NCBI GenBank assembly: GCA_016719165.1
Contig: JADKAJ010000004.1
Location: forward strand, 360,070-424,069
Direction: 5' to 3'
Source: Chitinophagaceae bacterium
Lineage (GTDB): Bacteria > Bacteroidota > Bacteroidia > Chitinophagales > Chitinophagaceae
DNA length: 64,000 nt
The notes under the pieces were generated by a model that did no database searches, was not told where the DNA came from, and saw nothing but the letters and a program-made list of their open reading frames with translations. Every line of letters begins with the position of its first letter. Position 1 is the first letter of the stretch. The position numbers and the translations under genes are program-made. This document shows positions 24,412-33,584 of the stretch, piece by piece.

Positions 24412-24945
24412 ATGAAAAATATTGTGTCAATGGCAGCATCCGTCTATAAATGGTCGATTATTCCGCTGGTAGCTATTATTTTGATGGCGGCCCGTCCGGT
24501 GATAGTGCACCCTTTTCATGTCAGTGTCATAGAGATCAATCATAATGCTGTTGACAAAACATTAGAGATCAGTTGTAAGATCTTTACCGATGATTTTGAG
24601 AAGATACTGGCTAAGAATTACAAAGCAAAAGTTGATCTTATCAATCCTCCCAATAAGGCAGCTATGGACTCACTGGTCAAAAAATACCTGTTCAGTCATT
24701 TATCCATAAAAGCAAATGGTAAACCTGTTTTATTTTCCTATCTCGGTTTTGAGAATGATAAAGAAGCTGCATACAGTTATATCGAAGTGCAAAATGTACC
24801 GGTGGTAAATAAACTGGAAGTGACTACGGATATTATGTATGATCAGTTTGATGACCAGATGAATATTATGCATGTAACAGTGAATGGAAACAGAAAAAGC
24901 AGCAAATTGAATTTCCCGGATGCAGCGGCTGTATTTATTTTTTGA
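24412..24945 (+). CDS. Exported DUF6702-family protein
   Basis: The 177-residue product has an N-terminal hydrophobic signal/anchor (SIIPLVAIILMAARPVIVHP) followed by HPFHVSVIEINHNAVDKTLEISCKIF-type sequence (start shown), FEKILAKNYKAKVDL, SHLSIKANGKPVLFSYLGFE and a C-terminal VTVNGNRKSSKLNF. This matches the DUF6702 pattern of small exported proteins that neighbour HupE and M1 genes in many Bacteroidota. The function is unknown; the recurrent neighbourhood suggests a shared envelope or metal-related job. It is divergent from hupE with an 89-nt spacer and convergent with the CNNM gene, only 6 nt apart. Confidence 0.82.
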   Translation: MKNIVSMAASVYKWSIIPLVAIILMAARPVIVHPFHVSVIEINHNAVDKTLEISCKIFTDDFEKILAKNYKAKVDLINPPNKAAMDSLVKKYLFSHLSIKANGKPVLFSYLGFENDKEAAYSYIEVQNVPVVNKLEVTTDIMYDQFDDQMNIMHVTVNGNRKSSKLNFPDAAAVFIF

Positions 24946-24951
24946 CAAAAA

Positions 24952-26247
24952 TTACTCTTCCATTTCTTCTCTGAGTTCCTTACTGATGGTGACGAGCACT
25001 TTATCTATACGATGACCGTCCATATCGATGATCTCAATAGTAAAACCCTTCCAGTTTAGTTTGTCACCTGTTTTGGGTATTCGTTCCAGTTCATGAAGGA
25101 TGAAACCTGCCAATGTATCGAAATCATGTTCTCCTTCATTCATCCATTCTGTTTTTTCAAACCTGGTAAGAAAATCGTAAAAAGGAATCTGCCCGTCAAC
25201 TATATAAGTGCCGTCTTCCCGTTCAATTATTTCATAATCGGGTACATTCTGTTGCGGAATATCACCCACAATGGCTTCCAGGATATCATTCAGGGTTAAT
25301 AAACCTAGTATACTTCCATATTCATCTACGATAAAGGCGGAATGTATTTTTGATTCTTTGAATTTTTCCATTACCTGGTACGGCGAATTGTTTTCAGGAA
25401 TGAATAAGGCTGGTTGCATGATCTCCTTGAATAAGGTGTTGTCCGGGCTTATATACAGATCTTTAATAGATACCACTCCTTTAATATTATCAATTGATCC
25501 ATCGCAAATAGGATATGCTGAATGTGTTTCCTGTAAAATTTTCTCTTTGATCTTATCTTCGTTATCATCCAGGTTAAACCAGATAATATCACTCCGGTGT
25601 GTCATGAGCGAGGTAATATTCCGGTCGCCCAGGTGAAAGACCCTTTCAATAATTTCCTGTTCTGCTTCGTCAATAGTGCCTGCTTCAGCCCCTTCAGTGA
25701 TAAGCGTTTTGATTTCTTCCTCTGTTACAGCATCCTCTTTGGAACGTTTGATATTAAAGAGGGTGAAAAAGATATTACTGGTCCTGTTCAGTAACCAAAC
25801 AATAGGGTGGGTGATGGTTCCAAAAGTTTTCATGGGTCCTGCCACCGCTTTTGAAATTTTCTCCGACCGCAGCAATCCGAATCTTTTAGGGATCAGTTCA
25901 CCAAAAATGATAGACAGGAAAGTAACCAGAATGATGATGAGTGTGGTGGAGATAGTTTCAGCGTAAGGCTGCAACAAGGGAATATTCTCAAATACAGGTT
26001 GCAGGTTCTTACTAAACCTTTCACCGGAGTACACACCGGTTACAATGGAGATCAACGTAATTCCGATCTGTACAGCAGATAAAAATAATTCAGGGTGGTT
26101 GGAAAGTTCTAATGCCAGCTTAGCTTTCTTATCGCCTTTCTCTGCCAGGTGCTCCAGCCGTGCTTTCCGGGCGGAGACCAGGGCTATCTCCGACATGGAG
26201 AAAAGGCCATTCACTAAAATAAGAACGCCTAATATAAATATATCCAT
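24952..26247 (-). CDS. CNNM/CorC (TlyC-type) transporter, hemolysin family
   Basis: About 431 residues from the ATG at 26247; a TTG one codon earlier is not needed. Domain order is standard: DUF21/CNNM membrane domain with about four TM segments (residues 1-185, including GELIPKRFGLLRSEKIS), a CBS pair (MTHRSDIIWFNLDD and AFIVDEYGSILGLLTLNDILE), then the CorC_HlyC domain (YIVDGQIPFYDFLTRFEKTE, ELERIPKTGDKLNWKGFTIEI). Family members move or sense Mg2+ or related divalent cations at the inner membrane; the hemolysin label is historical. The start overlaps the PAP2 stop codon as TGATG, so the two are translationally coupled. Confidence 0.93.
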   Translation of the reverse strand: MDIFILGVLILVNGLFSMSEIALVSARKARLEHLAEKGDKKAKLALELSNHPELFLSAVQIGITLISIVTGVYSGERFSKNLQPVFENIPLLQPYAETISTTLIIILVTFLSIIFGELIPKRFGLLRSEKISKAVAGPMKTFGTITHPIVWLLNRTSNIFFTLFNIKRSKEDAVTEEEIKTLITEGAEAGTIDEAEQEIIERVFHLGDRNITSLMTHRSDIIWFNLDDNEDKIKEKILQETHSAYPICDGSIDNIKGVVSIKDLYISPDNTLFKEIMQPALFIPENNSPYQVMEKFKESKIHSAFIVDEYGSILGLLTLNDILEAIVGDIPQQNVPDYEIIEREDGTYIVDGQIPFYDFLTRFEKTEWMNEGEHDFDTLAGFILHELERIPKTGDKLNWKGFTIEIIDMDGHRIDKVLVTISKELREEMEE

Positions 26248-26864
26248 CAAGAAGCCGGAATTGATTGATTATCGAAGATAGCAAATCTGAACCGCTTATT
26301 GAATATCGTGCCTGTAGTTACACCGAATATGACCCCGAGAAGGGCGCCACCGGCAACATCCAGCGGATAATGTACGCCAACATACACTTGAGCATAGGCG
26401 ACAGAAAGTGCCCAGGCAATTCCGATCCATGCCCAATTGCCTATTATATGTCGTAAGGTGATAAAACCAAAAACAGCCATGCCAAAATGATTGGCGGCAT
26501 GATTGGAAATAAAACTATAGCCCACTCCGCAATGTTCCAGCAAGAGCCTGACATGCATATAAAAATCAGGGTCATTACAGGGACGAATTCTTTCAATTCC
26601 ATGTTTAAATACATAATTGCCCACCATATCTGTCAGGGCAATCGAACAAATGAACAGAAGAGACCACCAAAGTCCTTTTACTTTAAAGTTCATCAATACA
26701 AATACCAGCAAAAAAAGGTAAAGCGGGGCCCATAAAACCGGGCTGCGCCACAGCGGCATGATTTGATCGAAAAGCGGATTGGTCCATTGGCTGTTTATCT
26801 GAATAAATAGCCATTTGTCCCATAGTACCAGCTTTTCCCAAATGTTTATTGCTAAGAAAGGCAT
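26247..26864 (-). CDS. PAP2-type phosphatase, membrane-bound
   Basis: The 205-residue product has several TM segments and a PAP2 phosphatase core: KHGIERIRPCN (motif C1), YSFISNHAANHFG in place of the usual PSGH (motif C2), and AYAQVYVGVHYPLDVAGG (motif C3), where the usual Arg before the VHYPxD is Gln. His in SNHA and in VHYPLD remain. It probably dephosphorylates lipid phosphates such as undecaprenyl pyrophosphate or phosphatidylglycerol phosphate at the inner membrane. A TACTTTTG box on the minus strand ends 5 nt before the ATG. The stop overlaps the CNNM start. Confidence 0.87.
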   Translation of the reverse strand: MPFLAINIWEKLVLWDKWLFIQINSQWTNPLFDQIMPLWRSPVLWAPLYLFLLVFVLMNFKVKGLWWSLLFICSIALTDMVGNYVFKHGIERIRPCNDPDFYMHVRLLLEHCGVGYSFISNHAANHFGMAVFGFITLRHIIGNWAWIGIAWALSVAYAQVYVGVHYPLDVAGGALLGVIFGVTTGTIFNKRFRFAIFDNQSIPAS

Positions 26865-26869
26865 TGCTG

Positions 26870-26877
26870 CAAAAGTA
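26870..26877 (-). promoter_or_regulatory. -7 promoter box 5 nt before the PAP2 start
   Basis: On the minus strand this reads TACTTTTG, an exact TAnnTTTG match, 5 nt upstream of the ATG at 26864. It predicts a leaderless or near-leaderless PAP2-CNNM transcript. Confidence 0.5.
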
Positions 26878-26958
26878 GGGCTTGCAGGGGATTGATACTT
26901 TAAAGCGATAGTAAATAAATGATATCCGGTATTGCTATCCCCTTTTTAATTATTTTCT

Positions 26959-26992
26959 TTGTATTCCTTCATTATCGCCATTATTACATTTG
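26959..26992 (+). promoter_or_regulatory. Promoter of the LTA-synthase-like gene (-33/-7)
   Basis: TTG at 26959-26961 (part of TTTG) is followed after 23 nt by TACATTTG at 26985-26992, a good Bacteroidota -33/-7 pair. It decides the start codon: the TTG at 26959 that opens the longest frame is the -33 element, and the gene starts at the ATG at 27007. Confidence 0.65.
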
Positions 26993-27006
26993 AAGGGCAG
27001 AAGCTG

Positions 27007-28986
27007 ATGCTGGTAAAATACAAAATACCAAAAACCATTTTATGGGTGGCAAATCTTTTTGTCATCTTCCTGCTGATTTTTACATTATTCAGGCTGGCTA
27101 CTTTTTTTGCATTCAAACCAAAAGGAATTTCTTTTGGTGATGTGGTTCCCTCTTTTTTGATGGGTTTCCGGTATGATCTGCGATGGATTGCGATCATACT
27201 TATGCCGATTGTACTATTTAGTACTTTTCCCCGTTTGTCCCCATTTTATTCATCACGCAACAAAAAATGGTGGACATGGTATCTCGCTATTGTAACCTTC
27301 ATTGTTTTTTTCTTTTTTGCAGCAGGGTTTGGAAGTTTTTCTTATAACCGGACACCGCTGGATGCAGGGGCAATGAATTTTGCAGAAGATTTCAGCATTT
27401 CATTAAAGATGATATGGCAAACGTATCCGTTAATATGGATGCTGCTGGGATTATTGGTTGCCGTATTATTCTTCCGCTGGATGTACCACCGAAGCCACTG
27501 GCAGGTGATCAACCGGACAGAAGGTTTGGGCATTACACACCGCAGAAAATTTTTCATAATAACAGTGATCTTGCTGTGTTTTTTTATTTATGGTTCTCTA
27601 TCCTGGCCACCGTTAAGCCGTTCAGACAGTTTCCGCTACAACAATAGTTTTAAATCATACCTGGCCATTAACCCGCTGCAGAACTTTGTTGCAACCCTTA
27701 AACTGAGAAAACCTGATTACAACGAAAGAAAAGCCAGGGAGGTTTTTCCTGTAATGGCAGAGTGGATGGAGTTGCCGGATAAATCGGATTTTTCTTTTCG
27801 CAGGGAAATTGGCCCCCGCAGTTCCTCATTTGAAAGCAGGCCAAATATAGTTCTGGTGCAATGCGAATCATTCAGTATGTATAAAAGTACCATGAGTGGT
27901 AATCCATTGAATGCAACTCCTTTTTTTGATTCACTAAGCCGGCAGGGAATATTTTTTGAGCGTTGTTTTTCACCACATTTTTCTACTGCCCGGGCATTGT
28001 TTGCGATCCTGTCCGGAATCCCGGATGCCCAGTTGTTCAAATTTTCCAGCCGGAATCCGCAGGCTGTTCAGCAGCATACTATTGTAGATAACCTGGAGGA
28101 CTATGAAAAACATTATTTCCTGGGGGGAAGTCCGGAGTTCAACAATTTTGAAGGGCTGTTAAAAAATATTGACGGGTTGCAAATGCATACCGGAGATTAT
28201 TTTAAAGCACCTAAAGTAAATGTGTGGGGTATAAGTGATAAAGATCTTTTTCTGGAGGCAAACGAGTTGTTCCGGAAAAAAGATAAACCCTTCTTTGCGT
28301 ACATACAGACATCGGGTAATCACCGGCCCTATAATAAAACAATACCAGAGAGTGATACAGACTTTGTAAGAGTTGTTGTGCCGGAAGAGGAATTAATCAA
28401 ATACGGCTTTGAATCTTTGGATGAATACAACTGCTTCAGGTATTCAGATTATTGTTTCCGCATGTTTATTGAAGCAGCCCGTAAAGAAAATTATTTTCAC
28501 AATACAATTTTTGTTTTTGTAGGTGATCATGGCCTGGCAGGTAATGCGGAGGCAATGTACCCGCCTGTTTGGACTGAACAACGTCTAACAGATGAGCATG
28601 TGCCGTTATTGTTTTATGCACCTGACTTACTGGTCCCTCAAAGAAGGAGTGAAGTAGTTTCCCAGATCGATGTACTGCCAACTATTGCAGGAATGCTGCA
28701 CCAGTCTTATATCAATACCTCATTGGGCAGGGATTTGCTGGATCCCGGTAAGAAAAATAATTTTGCTTTTATTACTAATACAGCAGATGGGATAGGAATG
28801 GTGACGGATGATTTTTATTTTACCCGAAATATCAATTCAGGGGAAGAGCAATTGAATGCATTGCATTCCGGCGTTTTGAATTATACCACAGCGAAAAAAG
28901 ATTCTGTCAGAAAGAAGCTCTCTGCATTCACCACTGCCTTTTATGAGACGTCAAAGTATTTGATGATGAATAATCAGAATGATTAG
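27007..28986 (+). CDS. LTA synthase-like sulfatase-superfamily membrane enzyme
   Basis: The ATG at 27007 gives 659 residues. Five hydrophobic segments fill the N-terminal 220 residues, followed by a periplasmic alkaline-phosphatase-superfamily domain. Its metal and nucleophile motifs are NIVLVQCESFSMYKS, HFSTARALFAILSGIPD with the likely nucleophile Thr near residue 327, GNHRPYNKTIPESD, and FVFVGDHGLAG. In Gram-positives such enzymes polymerise lipoteichoic acid; Gram-negative relatives transfer phosphoglycerol or phosphoethanolamine to glycans or lipids, which is the more likely role here. The last 59 nt overlap the 3' end of the convergent methyltransferase gene. Confidence 0.9.
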   Translation: MLVKYKIPKTILWVANLFVIFLLIFTLFRLATFFAFKPKGISFGDVVPSFLMGFRYDLRWIAIILMPIVLFSTFPRLSPFYSSRNKKWWTWYLAIVTFIVFFFFAAGFGSFSYNRTPLDAGAMNFAEDFSISLKMIWQTYPLIWMLLGLLVAVLFFRWMYHRSHWQVINRTEGLGITHRRKFFIITVILLCFFIYGSLSWPPLSRSDSFRYNNSFKSYLAINPLQNFVATLKLRKPDYNERKAREVFPVMAEWMELPDKSDFSFRREIGPRSSSFESRPNIVLVQCESFSMYKSTMSGNPLNATPFFDSLSRQGIFFERCFSPHFSTARALFAILSGIPDAQLFKFSSRNPQAVQQHTIVDNLEDYEKHYFLGGSPEFNNFEGLLKNIDGLQMHTGDYFKAPKVNVWGISDKDLFLEANELFRKKDKPFFAYIQTSGNHRPYNKTIPESDTDFVRVVVPEEELIKYGFESLDEYNCFRYSDYCFRMFIEAARKENYFHNTIFVFVGDHGLAGNAEAMYPPVWTEQRLTDEHVPLLFYAPDLLVPQRRSEVVSQIDVLPTIAGMLHQSYINTSLGRDLLDPGKKNNFAFITNTADGIGMVTDDFYFTRNINSGEEQLNALHSGVLNYTTAKKDSVRKKLSAFTTAFYETSKYLMMNNQND

Positions 28987-29725
28987 ACTTTTTTTCAGCA
29001 ATTACAATCAGCCTTGGCGTTTTTCTGACATCATAGCTGTTGAATTGATAATCCCCAAAAACCTCCTGTACCTGCATGCCCTGGTAACTAAGCATATCTG
29101 TAAAATCACCTAAGGAGAATTTGGCTACTTTTTCGGTATACTCCAATGGCTGTTTTAAAGCAGCATCAGTTACTGTTATTTTTTTATTGAAATGTGTTTC
29201 ATCCTCCCAGCGGTGAATAGCATAGTTTGTTCCGCTTATTACTTTCGACTCATTGTAAATAAGGTGTTCTTCTGCATAATGGACATTGAGGTAATCAATT
29301 ACAAATTTGCCGCCGGGTTTCAGACTTCTGGCAATGGTACGGATCGCATTATCATGTTCCCTCCTGGTTTTGAAATAACCAAAGCTGGTAAAAAAATTAA
29401 ATGCATAATGGAAATAATTCCCCCAAAACGGCAGCCGCATATCATGTACAAAAAAGTCAAGGTTGTCTTTTTCAAATTGCCTGGCATAAGCGATACTGTC
29501 ACCAGAAATATCAATACCTGTAACTGTGAACCCCAGTGAAGCAAGCGTCTTGCTATGCCTGCCTTTGCCACAGGCAACATCCAGCATACGGCTTCCGGGA
29601 GCCGGATGTAAGTGCTGCACCAGCTTTTTTATGAAAGCTTCCGCTTCTTTTTCATCCCTTTCAAAGTAGAGTTTGTGATAAAAGGAAGAATTGAACCATT
29701 CTTTATACCATGCCTTTTCTGCCAT
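28928..29725 (-). CDS. Class I SAM-dependent methyltransferase
   Basis: The ATG at 29725 gives 265 residues (MAEKAWYKEWFNSSFYHKLYF); an upstream ATG would add CW-rich residues and is less likely. Motif I is SRMLDVACGKGRHSKTLASLGF (split here as MLDVACGKGRHSK) followed by VTGIDIS, with NLDFFVHDMRLPFW and LKPGGKFVIDYLNV further on, all typical of Rossmann-fold methyltransferases. The substrate is unknown; it is cytoplasmic. A TACTTTTG box ends 4 nt before the ATG. The last 59 nt, encoding a Ser/Asn-rich tail, overlap the LTA-synthase-like gene on the other strand. Confidence 0.88.
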   Translation of the reverse strand: MAEKAWYKEWFNSSFYHKLYFERDEKEAEAFIKKLVQHLHPAPGSRMLDVACGKGRHSKTLASLGFTVTGIDISGDSIAYARQFEKDNLDFFVHDMRLPFWGNYFHYAFNFFTSFGYFKTRREHDNAIRTIARSLKPGGKFVIDYLNVHYAEEHLIYNESKVISGTNYAIHRWEDETHFNKKITVTDAALKQPLEYTEKVAKFSLGDFTDMLSYQGMQVQEVFGDYQFNSYDVRKTPRLIVIAEKKSNHSDYSSSNTLTSHKRQW

Positions 29726-29729
29726 CCAA

Positions 29730-29737
29730 CAAAAGTA
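29730..29737 (-). promoter_or_regulatory. -7 promoter box 4 nt before the methyltransferase start
   Basis: The minus strand reads TACTTTTG, an exact match to TAnnTTTG, 4 nt upstream of the ATG at 29725, which predicts a leaderless transcript. Confidence 0.5.
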
Positions 29738-29775
29738 CGGATGCACTTTTAAAAGGGGGTTGAATTTGAAAAACG

Positions 29776-29783
29776 TATTTTTG
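29776..29783 (+). promoter_or_regulatory. glmM -7 promoter box
   Basis: TATTTTTG fits TAnnTTTG and ends 19 nt before the GTG start of glmM. It shares a 77-nt divergent spacer with the methyltransferase box. No -33 element is clear. Confidence 0.5.
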
Positions 29784-29802
29784 CCGACCTAAAAACAAAA
29801 TT

Positions 29803-31182
29803 GTGGCATTAATAAAGAGTATATCCGGTATAAGAGGAACGATTGGCGGGAAACCCGGTGAGAACCTTACCCCTTTAGATGTGGTTAAATTTACTGCAGC
29901 ATTTGGAACTATCATAGCAACCGGAAAACAATCTGCAAAGATCGTTATTGGCCGGGATGGCCGTATCAGCGGTGCCATGGTACAAAACCTGGTGGTGAAT
30001 ACACTGACAGGCCTTGGTATTGATGTGATTGATCTTGGACTGTCCACCACACCTACGGTGGAAGTAGCAGTGAAAATGGAAAATGCTGATGGTGGAATCA
30101 TACTAACTGCCAGCCACAACCCAAAAGAATGGAATGCATTGAAACTACTGAATGGGGAAGGAGAATTTATCTCTGCTGAAGTGGGTGAAAGGGTACTCGA
30201 ACTCGCAGCCAGGGAAGATTTTTCTTTTGCAACTGTTGATAAACTTGGAACGGTAACTGCCGATGATACGTATTTACAAAAACATATTGATGCTATTCTG
30301 AAATACCCGCTGGTTAATGCGAAAGCTATTGCCAAACAGGATTTTAAAGTAGTAGTGGATGCTATTAACTCAACCGGCGCTACCTATGTACCGGCTTTAT
30401 TGAAGGCATTGGGTGTAACCAATGTGATTGTGCTGAACGGTGAAGTGAATGGAAAATTTGCACATAACCCCGAGCCATTGCCGGAACACCTTTCTCAATT
30501 ATGCAATGAAGTGATTCAGCAGAAAGCTCATCTGGGAATAGCAGTCGATCCGGATGTGGACCGTTTATGTTTTGTGAATGAAGACGGAACTTTATTTGGT
30601 GAAGAATATACTTTGGTGGCAGTGGCAGATTATGTGTTGAGTAAAAGAAAAGGGAATACGGTAAGTAATATGAGCAGTACCAAGGCGTTGAAAGAGATCA
30701 CCCTCAAACATGGCGGAGAGTATTTCCCTTCAGCAGTGGGAGAGGTGAATGTGGTGAAAAAGATGAAAGAGACTAATGCGGTAATAGGAGGGGAGGGCAA
30801 CGGTGGTATTATCGTTCCTGATTTTCATTATGGCCGTGATGCCCTGATCGGAATCGGTTTATTCCTGAGCCACCTGGCTGATCATAAAAAAGGGATTAAA
30901 TCGCTACGCACTACCTATCCCGATTATTTTATTTCAAAGAATAAGATTGAACTGCACAATGGGGTGGATGTAAAAGCCATTTTTGAGAAGATCAAAACAA
31001 AATATAAGAACAACCCCATTAATACGGAAGATGGCCTGAAGATCGGTTTTGATAATGACTGGGTACACCTGCGTACTTCCAATACGGAACCTATTATCCG
31101 CATTTATGCGGAAAGTGATTTTGAAACAAAGGCCAATAATATTGCGATGCAACTGATGCGTGACATTAAAGAGTTTAGTTGA
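29803..31182 (+). CDS. glmM: Phosphoglucosamine mutase
   Basis: The 459-residue product starts at a GTG; the first residues ALIKSISGIRGTIGGKPGENLTPLDVV match the family N-terminus, so no longer start is needed. The phosphoserine loop is ILTASHNPKEWNALKL, the Mg2+ loop is VDPDVDRLCFVNEDG, the sugar loop is VIGGEGNGGII, and the phosphate loop is LRTSNTEPIIRIYAES. It interconverts glucosamine-6-phosphate and glucosamine-1-phosphate for UDP-GlcNAc, hence peptidoglycan and LPS precursors, in the cytoplasm. glmS and glmU are not nearby. The assignment among alpha-phosphohexomutases rests on overall pattern. Confidence 0.9.
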   Translation: MALIKSISGIRGTIGGKPGENLTPLDVVKFTAAFGTIIATGKQSAKIVIGRDGRISGAMVQNLVVNTLTGLGIDVIDLGLSTTPTVEVAVKMENADGGIILTASHNPKEWNALKLLNGEGEFISAEVGERVLELAAREDFSFATVDKLGTVTADDTYLQKHIDAILKYPLVNAKAIAKQDFKVVVDAINSTGATYVPALLKALGVTNVIVLNGEVNGKFAHNPEPLPEHLSQLCNEVIQQKAHLGIAVDPDVDRLCFVNEDGTLFGEEYTLVAVADYVLSKRKGNTVSNMSSTKALKEITLKHGGEYFPSAVGEVNVVKKMKETNAVIGGEGNGGIIVPDFHYGRDALIGIGLFLSHLADHKKGIKSLRTTYPDYFISKNKIELHNGVDVKAIFEKIKTKYKNNPINTEDGLKIGFDNDWVHLRTSNTEPIIRIYAESDFETKANNIAMQLMRDIKEFS

Positions 31183-31312
31183 TGAAATTCTTCAAGAGAT
31201 AGGAGATTTTACATTAAATTAGTTTGGGAACTATCGCTTATAAAATAAACGATAGGCCCTGTCAACAGTTGAAACCAACTTTTGTAAAAAAATCGTAACT
31301 GGTAAGATTTAA

Positions 31313-33538
31313 TCAGATCAAATGTTCTGGCTTAATTGGTAGGCTTCTCACTCTTTTTCCTGTTGCATTAAATACTGCATTTGCCACAGCAGGTGCAAAA
31401 CCTACCAGGGCAATTTCTCCCACCCCTTTTGAGCCCATCGGGTTGATAATCGGATCAGGTTTGTTTGGAAAATAAGTTTCGATAAAAGGTACATCTCTGT
31501 GCCTGGGCACCTGGTACTTCCCTAATGTGTCTGTGATATACTTACCGGTGGTATGATCGATCAGTGCTTCTTCCGTTAATGCCATACCAATGCCGCCAAC
31601 GGCACCGCCGATCATCTGGCTGCGGGCTGTTTTTTCGCTGATGATCTTTCCTCCGTCTCCTGTAGCGATGATTTGTTTGAGTGCGATAGCTCCTGTGGTT
31701 GGATGCACATGCACTTTTACAAAATGCGCAGAGAAAGAATTCATAGCGTATTTCTGGAACTCTGCTGTAGCCCGGGTCGATTCTTTTATGACTTCGATTT
31801 CGGGTTTGCCTGCTTTCTGCAAAAGTTCTGTGAAGGAAATTTTTTGCTGGCTGTCTTTTTTTGATACAACATATCCATCTGCTATTCCCAACTCTTCCGC
31901 AGCAATTGTTGAAAAAGAGGGTATGATCGTTCTTGCGAGTTCTTTTAATGCCTGTTTCAGTGCTTCACATGCAATGCTTACACCTGAACCCAATGTAGAA
32001 GTGGTAGTGGAGCCGCCCTGTGTAGGTCCGGGTGGAAAATCCGTATCACCCAACTGGAACTTAATTTTACTGGCAGGCATTTGCATTACTTCAGCTGCTA
32101 CTTTGACCATCGTAGTGGCCGTTCCCGGTCCCATATCACTAACAGCACTTTGCAGAATCAATGTTCCATCATTTTTAAGTATGGCTTTAACAGTGGCATT
32201 CCCTCTGCCGGCACCGAAAACACCACCAGCCATGCCATAACCAACCAGCATTCCGTTCTCTTGCAGTGAACGGGGGATTGATGGCCGTTTGTGCCAACCG
32301 ATCATTTCTTTCCCGGCTGCATAGCATTCTTTCAGGAATTTACTTGTCCAGGGTAGTTTACTCACCGGGTGAACTTCTGCATAATTTTTAATTCGTAACT
32401 CAACCGGGTCCATATTTAATTTATAAGCCAGTTCATCCAGGGCACATTCCAGTGCAAAAGCACCGGTAGCTTCACCCGGCCCTCTCATCCAGGTTGGAGT
32501 GTTGATATCAAGCGGTAATATTTTGTAGCTGGTATTTACATTCGGGCACTCATATAAAAATTGTGCTGCGTTTACAATTCCTTCCCTGAAATCTTCATAA
32601 CGGGATGTATTGCTGATCGCATGATGGGTGATACCGGTTAACTTTCCTTCTTTAGTTGCCCCAATTGAAATTTTCTGCCATGACTGCGGACGATAGCCCA
32701 CCATGGTGAACATTTGTCTCCTGTTAAGTACCAGTTTCACCGGACGCTTCACCACTTTTGCTGCAATACAGGCTGCGGGTACATGTGGCCAGCTTCGCAA
32801 AGCACTGCCGAATGCGCCACCAACAAATTTGGTGATCACCCTTACATTTTTTTCATCCAATCCAAAGTTTCTTGCCAGTTCGGATTGTGTTCCTTTCGGT
32901 CCCTGTGATTTATCGTAAACGGTCAGTTTATCATCACCCTCCCAAACTGCAATCGTAGCATGCAGTTCAATCGGGTTGTGGGTTTCAATAGGAGTGAAGT
33001 ATTCTGCTTCAATGGAAACTTCCGCATTTTTCCAGGCATCCTCTTCGCCTCTTTTATATTGGCCGGCCGGCTTTAATTTTTTTTCGTTTTTCCGGAGTGT
33101 TTCGAAATCTGTTTCAAAAGCTTCTGTTATATATTCTGCTTTTACCAATGAAGCTGCCTTTACTGCTTTCTCCCAGGTGGTGGCCACCACCAATGCAATG
33201 GGCTGACCATAATAATACACCAGGTTATTATCAAATACTTTCAGGCCTCTCCATTCAAATCCTTTCTTTGCCGGGTCTTTTGCATAAGGGCGGTAACCCG
33301 GAACAGGCGGACAGTTCTGATAGTAAATAATATCGAGTACACCCGGTGCATTCCTGGCTTCATGCAGGAGCATGGATTTAATAGCGCCTTTAGCAACGGT
33401 GCTTGTTACAAATACAGCGTAAGCCATATTTTCCAGCATATGATCAGCTGTATATTTTGCACGACCGGTTACTTTATCAATACCATCAACACGGTCGTCA
33501 TCATTATCTGTTTGGAAAAATTTTATCTTGTTGTTCAT
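31313..33538 (-). CDS. Xanthine dehydrogenase family molybdopterin-binding subunit
   Basis: The 741-residue product is the large molybdenum-cofactor subunit of a xanthine-oxidase-family hydroxylase of PaoC/YagR type. Features include DGIDKVTGRAKYTADH at the start, VGGAFGSALRSWPHV, WMRGPGEATGAFALECALDELA, VSDMGPGTATTMVKVAAEVM, TQGGSTTTSTLGSG, and MGSKGVGEIALVGFAPAVANAV with the catalytic Glu. It oxidises an aldehyde or N-heterocycle with water, passing electrons to the 2Fe-2S subunit encoded 46 nt upstream. The protein has no signal peptide and could be carried by the Tat signal of the small subunit. No FAD subunit gene lies between or beside the two. Confidence 0.92.
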   Translation of the reverse strand: MNNKIKFFQTDNDDDRVDGIDKVTGRAKYTADHMLENMAYAVFVTSTVAKGAIKSMLLHEARNAPGVLDIIYYQNCPPVPGYRPYAKDPAKKGFEWRGLKVFDNNLVYYYGQPIALVVATTWEKAVKAASLVKAEYITEAFETDFETLRKNEKKLKPAGQYKRGEEDAWKNAEVSIEAEYFTPIETHNPIELHATIAVWEGDDKLTVYDKSQGPKGTQSELARNFGLDEKNVRVITKFVGGAFGSALRSWPHVPAACIAAKVVKRPVKLVLNRRQMFTMVGYRPQSWQKISIGATKEGKLTGITHHAISNTSRYEDFREGIVNAAQFLYECPNVNTSYKILPLDINTPTWMRGPGEATGAFALECALDELAYKLNMDPVELRIKNYAEVHPVSKLPWTSKFLKECYAAGKEMIGWHKRPSIPRSLQENGMLVGYGMAGGVFGAGRGNATVKAILKNDGTLILQSAVSDMGPGTATTMVKVAAEVMQMPASKIKFQLGDTDFPPGPTQGGSTTTSTLGSGVSIACEALKQALKELARTIIPSFSTIAAEELGIADGYVVSKKDSQQKISFTELLQKAGKPEIEVIKESTRATAEFQKYAMNSFSAHFVKVHVHPTTGAIALKQIIATGDGGKIISEKTARSQMIGGAVGGIGMALTEEALIDHTTGKYITDTLGKYQVPRHRDVPFIETYFPNKPDPIINPMGSKGVGEIALVGFAPAVANAVFNATGKRVRSLPIKPEHLI

Positions 33539-33584
33539 AACAGTTGTAAATACTGGTTAGGAAAAAGGGTTAAAACGGCAATGA

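Noticed and set aside
29703..30335. Long minus-strand frame (210 codons) antisense to glmM
   Set aside because: It is Ser/Phe/Ala-rich with no motif, and lies opposite strongly conserved glmM motifs. It is a shadow frame.
31231..31255. CTATCG/CGATAG hairpin between glmM and the molybdenum hydroxylase gene as a terminator
   Set aside because: The stem is only 6 bp and no T-run follows on either strand.
31590..32240. Long plus-strand frame antisense to the molybdopterin subunit gene
   Set aside because: Composition reflects the complement of a conserved enzyme; no domain or signal is visible.
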